A stretch of 64,000 nt of DNA, from positions 744,001 to 808,000 of the forward strand of contig NW_026063246.1 in NCBI RefSeq assembly GCF_024362695.1, read 5' to 3'. The notes beneath the pieces were generated by a model, which had not been told where the DNA came from, searched no databases, and saw only the letters and a program-made list of their open reading frames with translations. This stretch comes from Pectinophora gossypiella. Its lineage: Eukaryota; Arthropoda; Insecta; Lepidoptera; Gelechiidae. Both the position numbers and the translations under genes were made by a program. The stretch's first letter is position 1, and each line of letters starts with the position of its first letter. Below are positions 21,713-32,126 of the stretch, piece by piece.

Positions 21713-23184
21713 ATGAGGAAGCTCGACAAATTTACACCATTCAACGTGTTTGAGAAACTGGTAATCTTCTTTTGAGAAGATGTGGCAGATCCCGATGCTG
21801 CCGATGCCGAGCTGTCATCTACGGCTGTGTAGGTTCAAAAATACCACTACCGGCGCTTGCATAAAAGATCTAACCAGCGTGTATTGAATGGCTTGCATAT
21901 TAATTGGAGCTCGATAATATTTGGAGCCATTATTATTTCACGTCTACAACTTCCTTAGCAATGAAGGCAGCGTTCAATCTGCCACCTCTTAACCTGCATG
22001 TAATCAAGAAAACTATGTAAAACAGCTATGCTTCGAGCTAAGGGAAGGAGACTAGCGACAGTTATGACAAATCTCAAATACCTCTTGACTAACCCTGCCA
22101 TGGTGATAACGACGCCATGATCAGGGCCCACAACTTATTGAGGTACTGTAATTAAGTACTACAAGGTGGTTATAGCAGAAAGAGAAAAAACACGGTTTGG
22201 TCTGAAGTACTAACTTAACCTATACCCATTCGCAATGCGGATCAGATATGGTTTGCTGTGGCTCTAGACAAAATGTCTTCCCATAGACAGGTTTATGCGG
22301 AGGTCACCCTAGGATACACACTGGTGGCGCATGGAATCGAACTTGTATGTATCATTATACACGACACGTTATTGATATCTAAGATCGTATTTTCTGAAAT
22401 ATTTTGATATATATTAATTTATATTACTTTTCACGAAAAAATAAATTTGGTGTTTGATGTTACAACTAAAATTATATCATTAAACACGGACTGTGAGAAT
22501 TCAAGGATTGCGTGTATTTTAATATATGTTGAGTTGCATTTACTTACACCAAAATATTTAGTGAAAATCTTCATTTCACTTTAATGCAAGTTAAGATGAA
22601 TTATGTTACACGTGTTATAACAGCATGAATCCTTCACAAACAGTACTTATATCACTAAACACAAAAATTATCTCCGTATTTATAATAGCTACAGTTACGA
22701 GAATTAGACAGAAAGAAAGAGAATTTTTTGAACATGAAGTGTGTGCTAATAACTCAAAAGTGATACAACTCGAGTTGTATTACTTTTCACCGACGGTACA
22801 GAATTTATCTGTAAAATGTGCAGTGACAGTCCAGTACATTTTTTTTTCACCACCGAATGCCAAAGTTGAGGTAAATAATTTTTGTACAAAAAAATAATAA
22901 GAATATATTTTTTTTTCAAAGATACTTAATGATATTTAGCAAAATAGTATTTAAATATGGTAGATCTACTATTCTAGAATATTTACAAAAATAAATTACA
23001 GAGTTATCTGCTTTCTTGTACACACAGCAACAAAAAAACTGACCAAAAGCGGAATTTGTCGAAAAAAATAAAAAGTCGGGAATATCTCGAAAACGGTGAC
23101 ACTTTTACTGAGGTCATTTTTTTTATCGACTAGGGCACACCTCAATCTTCCTTACATTTCAGTCTATCGTGCTCTTTACGGGAC
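21713..23184. other. Unassigned DNA with a repeat edge
   Basis: No gene supported. A degenerate frame with several stops at 22010-22340 has no recognisable family. A 90-codon ORF at 22625 is not convincing. 22775-22804 is the inverted partner of 18742-18771. The end (TTTACGGGACACCCTGTATA at 23176) looks like the terminus of a DNA element that cut the LINE remnant to its right. Confidence 0.4.
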
Positions 23185-23547
23185 ACCCTGTATATGTATA
23201 TTTTTATTTATGATATTGTATAAATATGCCGATTGCCTGATGTATTGTCGAGCAGCAAATTTGCTTCTGGTGTACAAAACAGGTGCTACTTTATACTGCA
23301 ACCTCTTTTGAGTTTTGTGCGGTTCGTATGAGAGGGATTTGTGCAATCTAATAATGACGTGTATAATATAAAGTTTTCTTACCGTGAGCAGATCACTTAT
23401 TGAGTAGAGTGTTTCTGTGGGGTACCTAAATGGCTTTGAATGCATGACTTTTATTAAACATCTCTGCGCCCTTTCTAAATTTAACAATTTCAGTTTGGTT
23501 GAACCACCCCATACCGGTATGCAGTACCCAATAACCGATTGTACCAA
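23185..23547 (-). pseudogene. CR1-like LINE ORF2, C-terminal part (split by Helitron)
   Basis: Encodes the region after the RT domain: GYCIPVWGGSTKLKLLN, YSISDLLTVRKLY and AARQYIRQSAYLYNII, homologous to the C-terminus of the LINE at 5466-7940. The upstream part lies at 26153-26806 on the same strand. Removing the Helitron between 23547 and 26153 restores the same frame at the join. The 3' end is missing. Confidence 0.85.
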
Positions 23548-23578
23548 TCCATACTAATATTATAAATGCGAAAGTAAT

Positions 23579-23623
<45 letters not shown>

Positions 23624-24827
23624 TACTCTTTCACGCCTAAACGGCTCAACGGATTTTGATGAAATTTGGTATGGTGATAGATGATAACCTAGAAATGGTC
23701 ATAGGCTATAAATAATCACGCCATCGTTCTTAGGGGGTAGGCAGTTGGCAGATAACTAAATTGATTTAGTGATTTGTAGTCGTTTTTGTTGGGACTTTTG
23801 CTCTTTCACGTCTAAACGGCTGAACGGATTTTAATGAAATTTAGTAAGGTAATAGTTGGTTATCTAAAAACGGTTGTACGATCAAATTGATCACGTCATC
23901 GTACTTAGGGGGTAGGAAGTAGGCAGAAAACTGAATTGAGTTAGTTATTTTTTTATGGTTTTTGCTGGGAGTTTTGTCTATCATGCCTAAACGACTCAAC
24001 GGATTTTGATGAAATTTAGTTAGCTGATAGATAGTAATCTAGAAAAGGATATGGCCTATTAATATTTATGCTATCGTACTTAAGGCGTAGGCAGTAGACA
24101 GAAAACTAGGTTAGTGATTTTTAATTGTTTGTTTTAAAAGTTTGCCTCATTCACGCCTTAACGTCTGAACGGAATTTTATAAGACTTGGTTTATTTAAAG
24201 ATAGGATCTTAGGCACGGACACAGGCTACTTTTTATGGCGGGAAAATACCTCATTCCCGCGGAAATCTAGATTTCGTGATCGTGTCAAGAAGCGCATGAC
24301 GCCATAGCTACTGGAATGATTTCGATGTTTTTTTTTAAACTGAGTGACCTCAAGTTAGTATTTGATCACTTTTCTAACTTAGAGGGTAGGTAGGCGCCAT
24401 AATTTAGGGAATTTATGATAAAATTTTGATGCAACTGTCTTTATTAAACAGTTATATCTCATTCCTACAGGAACTTACACATAGCTATAGCTAGCTATCT
24501 ATTAACATTAAAACTCTTTCTAGAATCACATTACGCCAATTAATTGATCTGATTTGTATAAGTTTCTTTATTCAACTGACTGTTACATTACATACAGATA
24601 AAATCTAATTACTTACACCACATAATTAATATAGTACTACATGACTAGCTACGCTTTAAACTTGAGGAGGTAATTCGATAGACATTTATACGAACTTTAA
24701 GCCCAGTAATCAATCATAGTAATAAGGTAATACTCATTTTAGACAAAGAAACGGATAGGTAATCAGTTCGTCAACGAAATTATAACACCTACACTTAGTT
24801 TGTTTACTATTCAACGAGGGAAAATAA

Positions 24828-24900
24828 TCCTTACTAATATTATAAATGCGAAAGTAACTCTGTCTGTCTGTCTGTCTGTTACGCTTTCCCGCTTAAACCT
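24828..24900 (+). mobile_element. Second Helitron 5' terminus inside the Helitron
   Basis: TCCTTACTAATATTATAAAT followed by a shorter (TCTG)n tract repeats the 5' terminus at 23548 after an A at 24827. Only one 3' terminus (26152) is found for the two 5' ends. Confidence 0.75.
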
Positions 24901-25639
24901 CTCAACCGATTTTGATTAAATTTGGCACAGACAATCTTTAGACCCTGAGAAAGAAAATAGGATACCTTTTATTGCGAAAAGAAGGGACGAAGAGATTGAA
25001 ATAGGGGTTGAAAGTTTGTATGGGATATTTTAATTTTAAAATATAAATCCATGAAACTTTATATTTAAGCACTTGATAAAAAATAATTAAACATTTGTTC
25101 TAGCGTTGCTGAAATTTCGACCAGTGAGGGGGTGAAATGAGGGTTGAAAGTTTGTATGGGAGTTCGTCATTTTTGGGGATAAAACCACGAAACTTTATAT
25201 TTAGGAACTTGATAAGAAATAAAAAAACAATTTGTTAAAGCGTTTTTGAAAATTCGATCTTTGAGGGGATGAAATAGGTGTTGAAATTTTTTATGAGGTT
25301 CGTCATTTTTCAAGATAAAAATATTAAATTTTGTGTTTAGGCACTAAATAACAAACAAAAAATCGTTTGTTCAAGCATTTTGAAATTTTTACCAGTATGG
25401 GGGTGAAATACGGGTTGAATGTTTGTATGGGTATTCGTCATTTTTGAAGATAAAACCATGAAACTTGGTACGTAGGTCTCTTAGGATGTGCAGAGTTTTT
25501 CAACAAACGGATTTTCCGAAATTCGAACGGAACGGAACGGATTCGGAACGGGAACTACGAAGCCAAACTTTTTGTATACAAAATATTAACCACTGAACCT
25601 AGGAACATGATATTTAGTAGTTTTGGGTGTATCAAGTTA

Positions 25640-25830
25640 AAAAAAATTGGCTTTTGTAGATAAAGTTCCTTTTAACGAATACTCTGCATCGCCGCCACTG
25701 CCGTCGGTCGTCGTTCGTCGTCGCGCACATTCGCCGAAGTGTGGCGGCAGTCAACGGCGCTGTCTTGTGGTGGGGGAGCGCACGTGGTGTATACGTGGCC
25801 TGCTCGCGAGTGTCGAGTCCAAACAATTTC
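25640..25830. other. GC-rich block inside the Helitron
   Basis: Contrasts with AT-rich surroundings (CCGCCACTGCCGTCGGTCG and CGCGCACATTCGCCG). Possibly captured foreign DNA. Short ORFs on both strands, none recognisable. Confidence 0.4.
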
Positions 25831-26152
25831 TACATTTTAACAAATAATAACAAAATAGCAAACGTTGTGTACAAAAAAGTTTTAAATTAGGTCATTTTAA
25901 AATATTTTTGTACACAACGTGACGCTGACCCCTGTAAGTGTCTTGGACATAAGGGACCGATAAATATTCCTAGGTAATTTCTGCCACTCAATGGAATACA
26001 TAGGTACTTTATAACGACTGTAAACAGATATTTTTTATTTTTTTTAAATATACCTACTTACTCTCTTTAAATCACATGATATACCGTTCCTTTTATATAA
26101 TCCATAATATTCAAATTAAAAGTACGCAGACGAAGTCGCGGGTACCAGCTAG

Positions 26153-26806
26153 TGATACATAAATCTGTTTTAGGAGATTAGGGTCAGCTACATGTTTTAG
26201 GATTTTAAATATCCAGACCAGATTACGAACCCTGCGCATCATTAATTCGATGTGCGGGTGCCATGACAGCCGCTGGTCGAGCATAACTCCCAGGTATTTG
26301 ATAGTGGATACTCTTTGAATTGGTTCACATTGGCAAGTCAGAGGGCTAGTACAAGAATGTATTTTTATTTGATGGCTAGGATGAGGTTGGCCACTTGCAT
26401 ATTTTGTAAAACAAATATAATTTGTTTTTGCAATATTTAGTGTGAGCAAACTTGTTTTGAGCCATTTTGCAACTATGTTTATACCTAAGTTTGCAACGAC
26501 ATAAAGCTTCGTCCATGTGCTACCTGTGAAAACAACTGCGGTATCGTCAGCGTAAGAGAAGACGTGACCAGCTTCTAACTTCATGTCACAGAGGCTGTTT
26601 ATATAAATTAGAAACAGGGTAGGACCAAGCACAGATCCCTGCGGCACACCGAAGGTCACGTCCTCTTCCACACTGACGTATTCGCCCAGTTTGACTTTTT
26701 GTTTCCGGTCACTTAAATAACTTTTGAAGAGTTCCAGCGCAACCCCACGGACCCCCAAGTCTTCTAATCTTTGCAGAAGAGTTGGAGTGTTGACGGTGTC
26801 TGTTGA
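26153..26806 (-). pseudogene. CR1-like LINE ORF2, RT palm part (split by Helitron)
   Basis: Open frame with LGVRGVALELFKSYLSDR, VTFGVPQGSVLGPTLF, SYADDTAVVF and the post-RT segment IKYLGVMLDQRLSWHPH, same family type as 5466-7940. The N-terminal side stops after DTVN near 26806 and is followed by unrelated DNA, so the first catalytic Asp is lost. Continues at 23547 after the Helitron. Confidence 0.85.
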
Positions 26807-26981
26807 ATACAGAGGTGAGGAGTAGAATGTGAGTGCAAACTCGGTGAGATTGATTTAAAGTAAACTTTATTATTCCACGACAAATGGCAATTATATATAA
26901 ATATATATACACTTAGATATATAAGTTTGTTGTTGTAATTACGAATGTTGTGTGTACCTGTAATTGGAGCACATATACAAA

Positions 26982-27066
26982 AACTAATTTAAGACTTGTA
27001 TTGTATAACTTTACAATATGTGTACTGTTGGTATACCTATCTAAATAAATTAAATTAAATTAAATT
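26982..27066 (+). mobile_element. 3' tail of the same LINE/SINE family as 12094
   Basis: CTAATTTAAGACTTGTATTG to CTAAATAAATT(AAATT)n, matching 12094-12175 except the repeat end. Confidence 0.7.
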
Positions 27067-27170
27067 AAATGGCGTACAACTTAAGAAAAATGAAATCGAT
27101 AGTATTGCATTGACGCTAGCGCCACAGTTACACGTAGTGGCAGAAATGACTAACTAAAATTAATAAAAAT

Positions 27171-27911
27171 AGGTAAAAAAACTTTTTAAGTTAAACGGTT
27201 TTATGTTAAACATACATTGCAATGTTTAAGCTAAATGTACTAAAAACCAAAAAATAATAAAATAGATACAGTCGTGGGAATTATAAACATATGCATAGAC
27301 TAGACTAAAATAAAACCGTGGGGCACGTCAATTGTCTACAAATTATCGACTTAATGTGCGATAGAAGAATCGTTTAATTCGTCGTTAGGCAGTTGGCCCG
27401 CAGACGTTGAGGAAATTACTTACTATTTTCTTGCTCATGGAAATTCCAATAGTTTTACACTCCATGTAAATAAAAGAGATGTTTCAACTAGTTTATCGTT
27501 GGATATTCACACTGCTGGCTGGCGAGGAATCGTTTCACTGCTCGTAGTTTGTTTTTAATCGACAAAACATATGATAAAAGTACTACTCGCTCACCACTAT
27601 GAAACCCTAAAACTCGCTTATAATCGAGCTTGCTAGCTTGTTTCCACATTCTAGCCCTACTTATCACACGTCCATCGTTGTCGGTTGAACAACTGCCTAA
27701 TTATAGTGTAACATTACAAAACAAACATTTTAATCAACGATTGTAGACCATTGACGTGCCCCACGGTTTTATTTTAGTCTAGTCTATGCATATGTTTATA
27801 ATTCCCACGACTGTATCTATTTTATTATTTTTTGGTTTTTAGTACATTTAGCTTAAACATTGCAATGTATGTTTAACATAAAACCGTTTAACTTAAAAAG
27901 TTTTTTTACCT
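27171..27911. mobile_element. Foldback FbA, copy 2, forming the left edge of Helentron copy 2
   Basis: Same 740-bp foldback as at 10746. The sequence to its right (27912-28218) is shared with copy 3 (53803-54106), while the left flanks differ, so the FbA outer edge is the boundary of the moved unit. Confidence 0.85.
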
Positions 27912-27929
27912 ATTTTTATTTTCTAGTTT

Positions 27930-28206
27930 TTAGTTTTTATTTCGCATTCTGTTTAATTCATTTAGTGCTTCATTATTGCAAGGTTTCGTGCCCGTTAGTT
28001 TATTGCAGTCCAACTCCTCTATACGTAGTCCCTGCAAAGATCTTACTCTACTAAGAGCCACGTAGGCTTGACCTTCTTCAAACAGTTTCGCACCTAAGTA
28101 TACGAATGCGTGATCCACAGTGCTGCCCTGCATTTTATGTATTGTAGAAGCCCATGATAGTATTAAAGGCAACATTCTTCTTTCAGCCGTCATCCCAGAT
28201 TCAATT
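27930..28206 (-). pseudogene. Helitron/PIF1 helicase C-terminal fragment, copy 2
   Basis: 87 codons ending the helicase domain of a Rep-helicase. SWASTIHKMQGSTVDHAFVY is motif V and QAYVALSRVRSLQGL motif VI. In Helitrons and Helentrons this motor unwinds DNA during rolling-circle transposition. Only the last part is present, with the 5' side running into the minisatellite at 28210, so it is not functional. The second copy at 53817 has a small deletion shifting the frame. Confidence 0.8.
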
Positions 28207-28211
28207 TCTAA

Positions 28212-28401
28212 ATTTTAATCTTATTATTATACGCCATTTAGTGGCTGCGCCCATCTTAAATATTGAGGTTGTATAGTGCACTGTATTCTTCTTGTCAAGC
28301 CCTTTTATTTGATACCCATATTGGTGGGATTGATAAAAAATTGTTATAAGCCATTTGGTAGCGGCGGCCATCTTAGATTTCAATTTTGCATAGTAAATTG
28401 T
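28212..28401 (-). repeat. Minisatellite of Helentron copy 2, left part
   Basis: Two diverged units of the about 120-bp repeat (GCGGCGGCCATCTTAGATTT). Cut at 28401 by the LINE; array resumes at 39449. ATTGT (28397-28401 and 39449-39453) is the duplicated target. Confidence 0.85.
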
Positions 28402-28500
28402 TCAAATTCAAATTCAAATATATTTATTTCAGACCTTAACACATCCATAGGGGTTAGTATGAAAGGCAACTTAATAGCTAATGTTAACTTAACAATATAC

Positions 28501-30329
28501 TTATAAATAAGAGCTGGGTTTTGGTAATATATGAGCCTTTGTCCAGTGCTCAAAAAATGAACCCTGGGCGCAGGCCGCTACAATTTTTAGGAGGCTGTTG
28601 CCGCTACCACGCACCCTGCACATCAAGGATGCTACTCTTTTTCTCATAATAGCAGCAAAGCCATCTACATGGGCATCTGCGAACATCCCTGATGCACTGC
28701 AGAATCGCGGCAGCCGAAGCAGCATCCTGAACATATTATTATATAATACTCTCAGAGAGCTGAGAGCTTTCTGTGTATAGTTGACCCACAGGCTGCAAGT
28801 GTAGAACGACTGACAGTTAGCCTTGAATAATGCTATTTTAACTTTGTCCGAACACCTTGCAAACCTGCGGGCCAACATGTTACCCCGCACGGCCAACGCT
28901 CTCCGTTCCCTTTCAATGTCGGTATTGTCCTCTAGGGACTCGGAAACCCAGTGCCCAAGGTACTTAAATTTAGTCACCCTGTTAAGAGGAGTGCCACAAA
29001 GTAAAATGTCAGGGACAGTGTCGTAACATTTGCTACCTGCCTTAAACATCAGCACCTCACTCTTGGTTGCGTTGTATCTTAGACCATGGGCCTCCGCATA
29101 CCGTTCACATATTTGCACCAGCTTTCGCAGTGCACTGATTGATGGACTCAGCAGCACCATATCATCTGCGTAACTGATATTGTTAAACATGGTTCCATGG
29201 ACAGAGCATCCGACCTTGGTGCTACAAAGCTCATCAATCAACCGGTTCATATAAAGGTTGAAGAGCGTTGGCGAACTCAACCCCCCCTGCCGCACGCCAC
29301 ACTCCAACCTGTACGTACTAGATGTGGAGCTCGCCCAACGAACGGAATTACTTTGGTTGTTATACCAATATTTAAAAATACTGATTATATCGCCTGGGAG
29401 ACTAGTTTCATCCTGTAGCTTACTCCATAACCTGTCGTATGATACAAGATCAAAAGCCTTGGACAGGTCAAGGAAGCAAGCATAAACCGGGGTTTGTCTC
29501 TTGGTATAGTACTGAACAGTGTGCTTGAGGCAGAGAACCGCGGCTTCGGTGGACAACCCAGGTCTAAACCCAAATTGCTCATCACGCAGTGTAATATTGT
29601 TCTTCAAGTGAACATTAAGCACACTGTCCAACACCTTAGCAACTATGGTAGCCAGAGATATCGGTCTATAATTGTTTAGACTTGATACATCACCCGTCCT
29701 GTTCTTCACAACTGGCACGACCACCGTCTTCATTAGCTCCTGAGGCAGGTAAGAGTGTCCTACGCATAAATTAAAGAACAGTGCGAGTACTCTAGGCAAA
29801 TGAACACTACCATACTTCAAATGCTCCACACTGAGTGAGTCGTGACCCGGGGACCTACCGCATGTCATTCGTGTAATGGCTGCAGCAACCTCTTTCGCCG
29901 AAAACCGGACATGTTGTGTTTGCTCTTTACCATCACAATGCCGTGAGTTACACACAGCAGGCCCCAAGGGCGACCCCACCTCAAAGTGGGTTTTGAATAA
30001 TTCCGCTATTTGGGCAGGCTCCGTAACACCCTCCACGCTAACAGGAAGGCTCGACTTAGGATTACATTTTTTCGTCTCTTTCCAAAAATCGGAAAACTTC
30101 TTGCTGGCATGGAGTGAAGCTATAATATCCATTCGAATCTGTTGTTTATGATCCTGACACCATTTCAGTTTGGATTTAAAAAGTTTCTTTGTCTCCCGCA
30201 TTCTATTGTAGATCGGTCCCCCAGTAGGTTTCCCAAAGTTAATCCATAATAAAAAACTAAGTCGAGCCTCCCTATGATATACACTTACATGTTTATTCCA
30301 CCCAACTATATTATTTCGTTTTTTATACG
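28501..30329 (-). CDS. LINE ORF2, reverse transcriptase part (3' exon-like half split by Gy1)
   Basis: Encodes the RT and C-terminus of the element: NNYRPISLATIVAKVLDSVL, CFLDLSKAFDLVSYDRL (first Asp), GVRQGGLSSPTLFNLYM and SYADDMVLLSPS (catalytic pair), then LKYNATKSEV-type and KFKYLGHWV motifs. It is open throughout. It joins the endonuclease part at 37057-38058 across the 5-bp Gy1 target duplication in the same frame, so the gene was intact when Gy1 landed. The RQGGLSSP variant differs from the other LINEs in the window, so it is a separate family (CR1/L2-like; clade uncertain). Confidence 0.88.
30325..30329 (+). repeat. Gy1 target duplication, left
   Basis: ATACG here and at 37057-37061 flank the LTRs of Gy1. 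Confidence 0.88.
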
Positions 30330-31037
30330 TGTAGGGCACTCTTTATATATCTTAATTATATATTTACATTCTATATACTCATTAATTTATTACTTAAAAT
30401 ATACATATATATTTATATAAGATAAAATTATATAATACATATCGACATAAATATATAGCATTTACTTACCTTGAATACATATAAAAGATACACTCGCATT
30501 AATAACACTAAATAATTAATATTATAAATACTTACTTTTGTCGTGTCGTATCACCTGATTAGTTGACGTTGTGTACTGGAACCACGCACTGAGAACCTGC
30601 TTCTTTGTTCTCGTGTGACGTAGCGTCGACCGACGCACGCGCCGGTATACTGCAGGTCCTTGCGCGGCAGTCGAGACTTACCTTCGGCGTGAGACGTTTG
30701 TCGCTTTGCTTTCGCTCCGCTATCGTTCTCGACGCGCACGCGTAAATTACGTACCTTGCTAAATTAAAAGACTGCTTATCATATGTACTTTCTTCCGTAC
30801 TTTCTTCTTGTGACTTGTGCTACGCTATCTATCTTTCTTGTGTCTAAACTGCTTAATATATTTTATTAACTATGTATATAACTGTGTACTCCTTCTGAAC
30901 TTTATATTGTGTGTGCTTCCGTGTACCTGGAACTATATATATGTGGATTGGTAATAAATACGTAAATAGTGAGTGCCCTGCTTATTTATTTGTGGACCTC
31001 CGACACCACCTACACTTGCCAGCGCACAACCAACTAA
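30330..31037 (+). repeat. Gy1 5' LTR
   Basis: 708 bp from TGTAGGGCACTC to CAACCAACTAA. It carries a GC-rich part with GACGTAGCGTCGACC and a late AATAAATACG poly(A) signal. The 3' LTR at 35293-37056 matches closely (second base T to C at position 3), apart from an inserted LINE. Confidence 0.9.
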
Positions 31038-31060
31038 ACTGGTGACCCGACAGTGCACGA
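31038..31060 (+). other. Gy1 primer-binding site
   Basis: ACTGGTGACCCGACAGTG directly follows the LTR. TGG at the start fits the CCA end of a tRNA; which tRNA primes is not determined. Confidence 0.6.
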
Positions 31061-31091
31061 TTACATAATATACATTATATTCTAGTATATA

Positions 31092-32126
31092 ATGAGCGAT
31101 CCCGACAGTGAAGATTCACTTAAATCGGCATCTTCGCAGAAAGATAGAAATGTGAACACGAATACCCGACAACGTCGCAGAAAAATGGAGCGTGTTTCCA
31201 AAACATCATCCGACACGACGAAGACTAACGTGAAGGCAATGAGTGAGCACGACAGTGACTATGGGAATGTAAACATGGACACTGAACAATGTCGCAAGAA
31301 AAGGAAGCGTGATTCCAATGCCCCATCCGAAATTTCGAAGACCAACGTGAAAGTTCCGGCATTTTCACCCGATGAACCAGAGATATGGTTTGCACTCTTG
31401 GAAGGACAGTTTGAAAACTTGGATATCACACAAGACTCCGTCAAGTTTAATTGTGTACTGAGTAACTTAGATTTGAATCACGCAAAGGCCGTGAAAGATA
31501 TTATAATCCAACCTCCAGCCAAGAACCGTTATGAGAAAGTGAAAACCGAACTGATCCGACGCCTCTCCGCATCGCATGAGAAAAAAGTAAAGCAGTTGCT
31601 GATACATGAGGAATTAGGTGATCGGAAACCCTCACAATTTCTTCGACACTTGTTGGATTTGGCAGGACCCTCTGTCCCGGAAGATTTTATAAGGACTATT
31701 TGGAGTAATCGCCTACCCAATAACATTCAGACTGTGCTAGCATCTCAGCCTACTCATTCGGTGCAACAACTCGCGGACCTAGCAGATCGCATACAAGAGA
31801 TCACACAACCAAACGTCGCGTCCACTTCATCGGCTGCCCCCGCTATTGTACCATATGGCGGTGGCGCAAACAACGAAATTGCAGAGCTGAGGAAAATGGT
31901 GGAGCATCTGGCGTTGAAGCTGGAGGATCATACAAGGGCTACGAGACGTTCTTATGACCGTTCCAGGCCCCAGCAGCGTCGTACATCCTCACGCCAGAGG
32001 TCTCGTTCAAACTCATCGTACAGGAAGTATCCAGTATGTTGGTACCACGCGAAGTTTGGCTCCAAAGCTAGCAAGTGCTTGAAACCGTGCGATCACAAGG
32101 CGGAAAACTCGATGGGCAGTCGCTAA
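31092..32126 (+). CDS. gag: Gy1 gag (Ty3/gypsy capsid polyprotein)
   Basis: 344-residue Gag starting at ATG 55 bp after the LTR. The N-terminus is Lys/Arg/Ser-rich with a repeated SDxDS...KTNVKA segment. Residues about 95-235 are the capsid region (FSPDEPEIWFALLEGQF, typical of insect Ty3/gypsy Gag; LADLADRIQEI at its end). The C-terminal basic part ends with CWYHAKFGSKASKCLKPC, a variant zinc-binding motif in place of a classical CCHC knuckle. Pol overlaps in the -1 frame (32072-32126), so Pol is expected as a Gag-Pol frameshift product. I see no clear slippery heptamer. Confidence 0.88.
   Translation: MSDPDSEDSLKSASSQKDRNVNTNTRQRRRKMERVSKTSSDTTKTNVKAMSEHDSDYGNVNMDTEQCRKKRKRDSNAPSEISKTNVKVPAFSPDEPEIWFALLEGQFENLDITQDSVKFNCVLSNLDLNHAKAVKDIIIQPPAKNRYEKVKTELIRRLSASHEKKVKQLLIHEELGDRKPSQFLRHLLDLAGPSVPEDFIRTIWSNRLPNNIQTVLASQPTHSVQQLADLADRIQEITQPNVASTSSAAPAIVPYGGGANNEIAELRKMVEHLALKLEDHTRATRRSYDRSRPQQRRTSSRQRSRSNSSYRKYPVCWYHAKFGSKASKCLKPCDHKAENSMGSR

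Larger units (their letters stand above)
23548..26152 (+). mobile_element. Lep1-type Helitron, 2605 bp
   Basis: Starts TCCATACTAATATTATAAAT, runs through a (TCTG)n tract and ends GTACCAGCTAG. It is inserted exactly between A (23547) and T (26153), as Helitrons do, and the flanking LINE reading frame is continuous across the empty site. No helicase ORF, so non-autonomous. The interior has several diverged TTTTGATGAAATTTGG-type blocks. Confidence 0.88.

Noticed and set aside
27860..28054. 64-codon plus-strand ORF shared by two Helentron copies
   Set aside because: Spans the foldback edge and the antisense of the helicase fragment; a shadow frame.
30551..30739. Identical minus-strand ORF in both Gy1 LTRs (also 36570)
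   Set aside because: Expected from LTR identity; no recognised protein.
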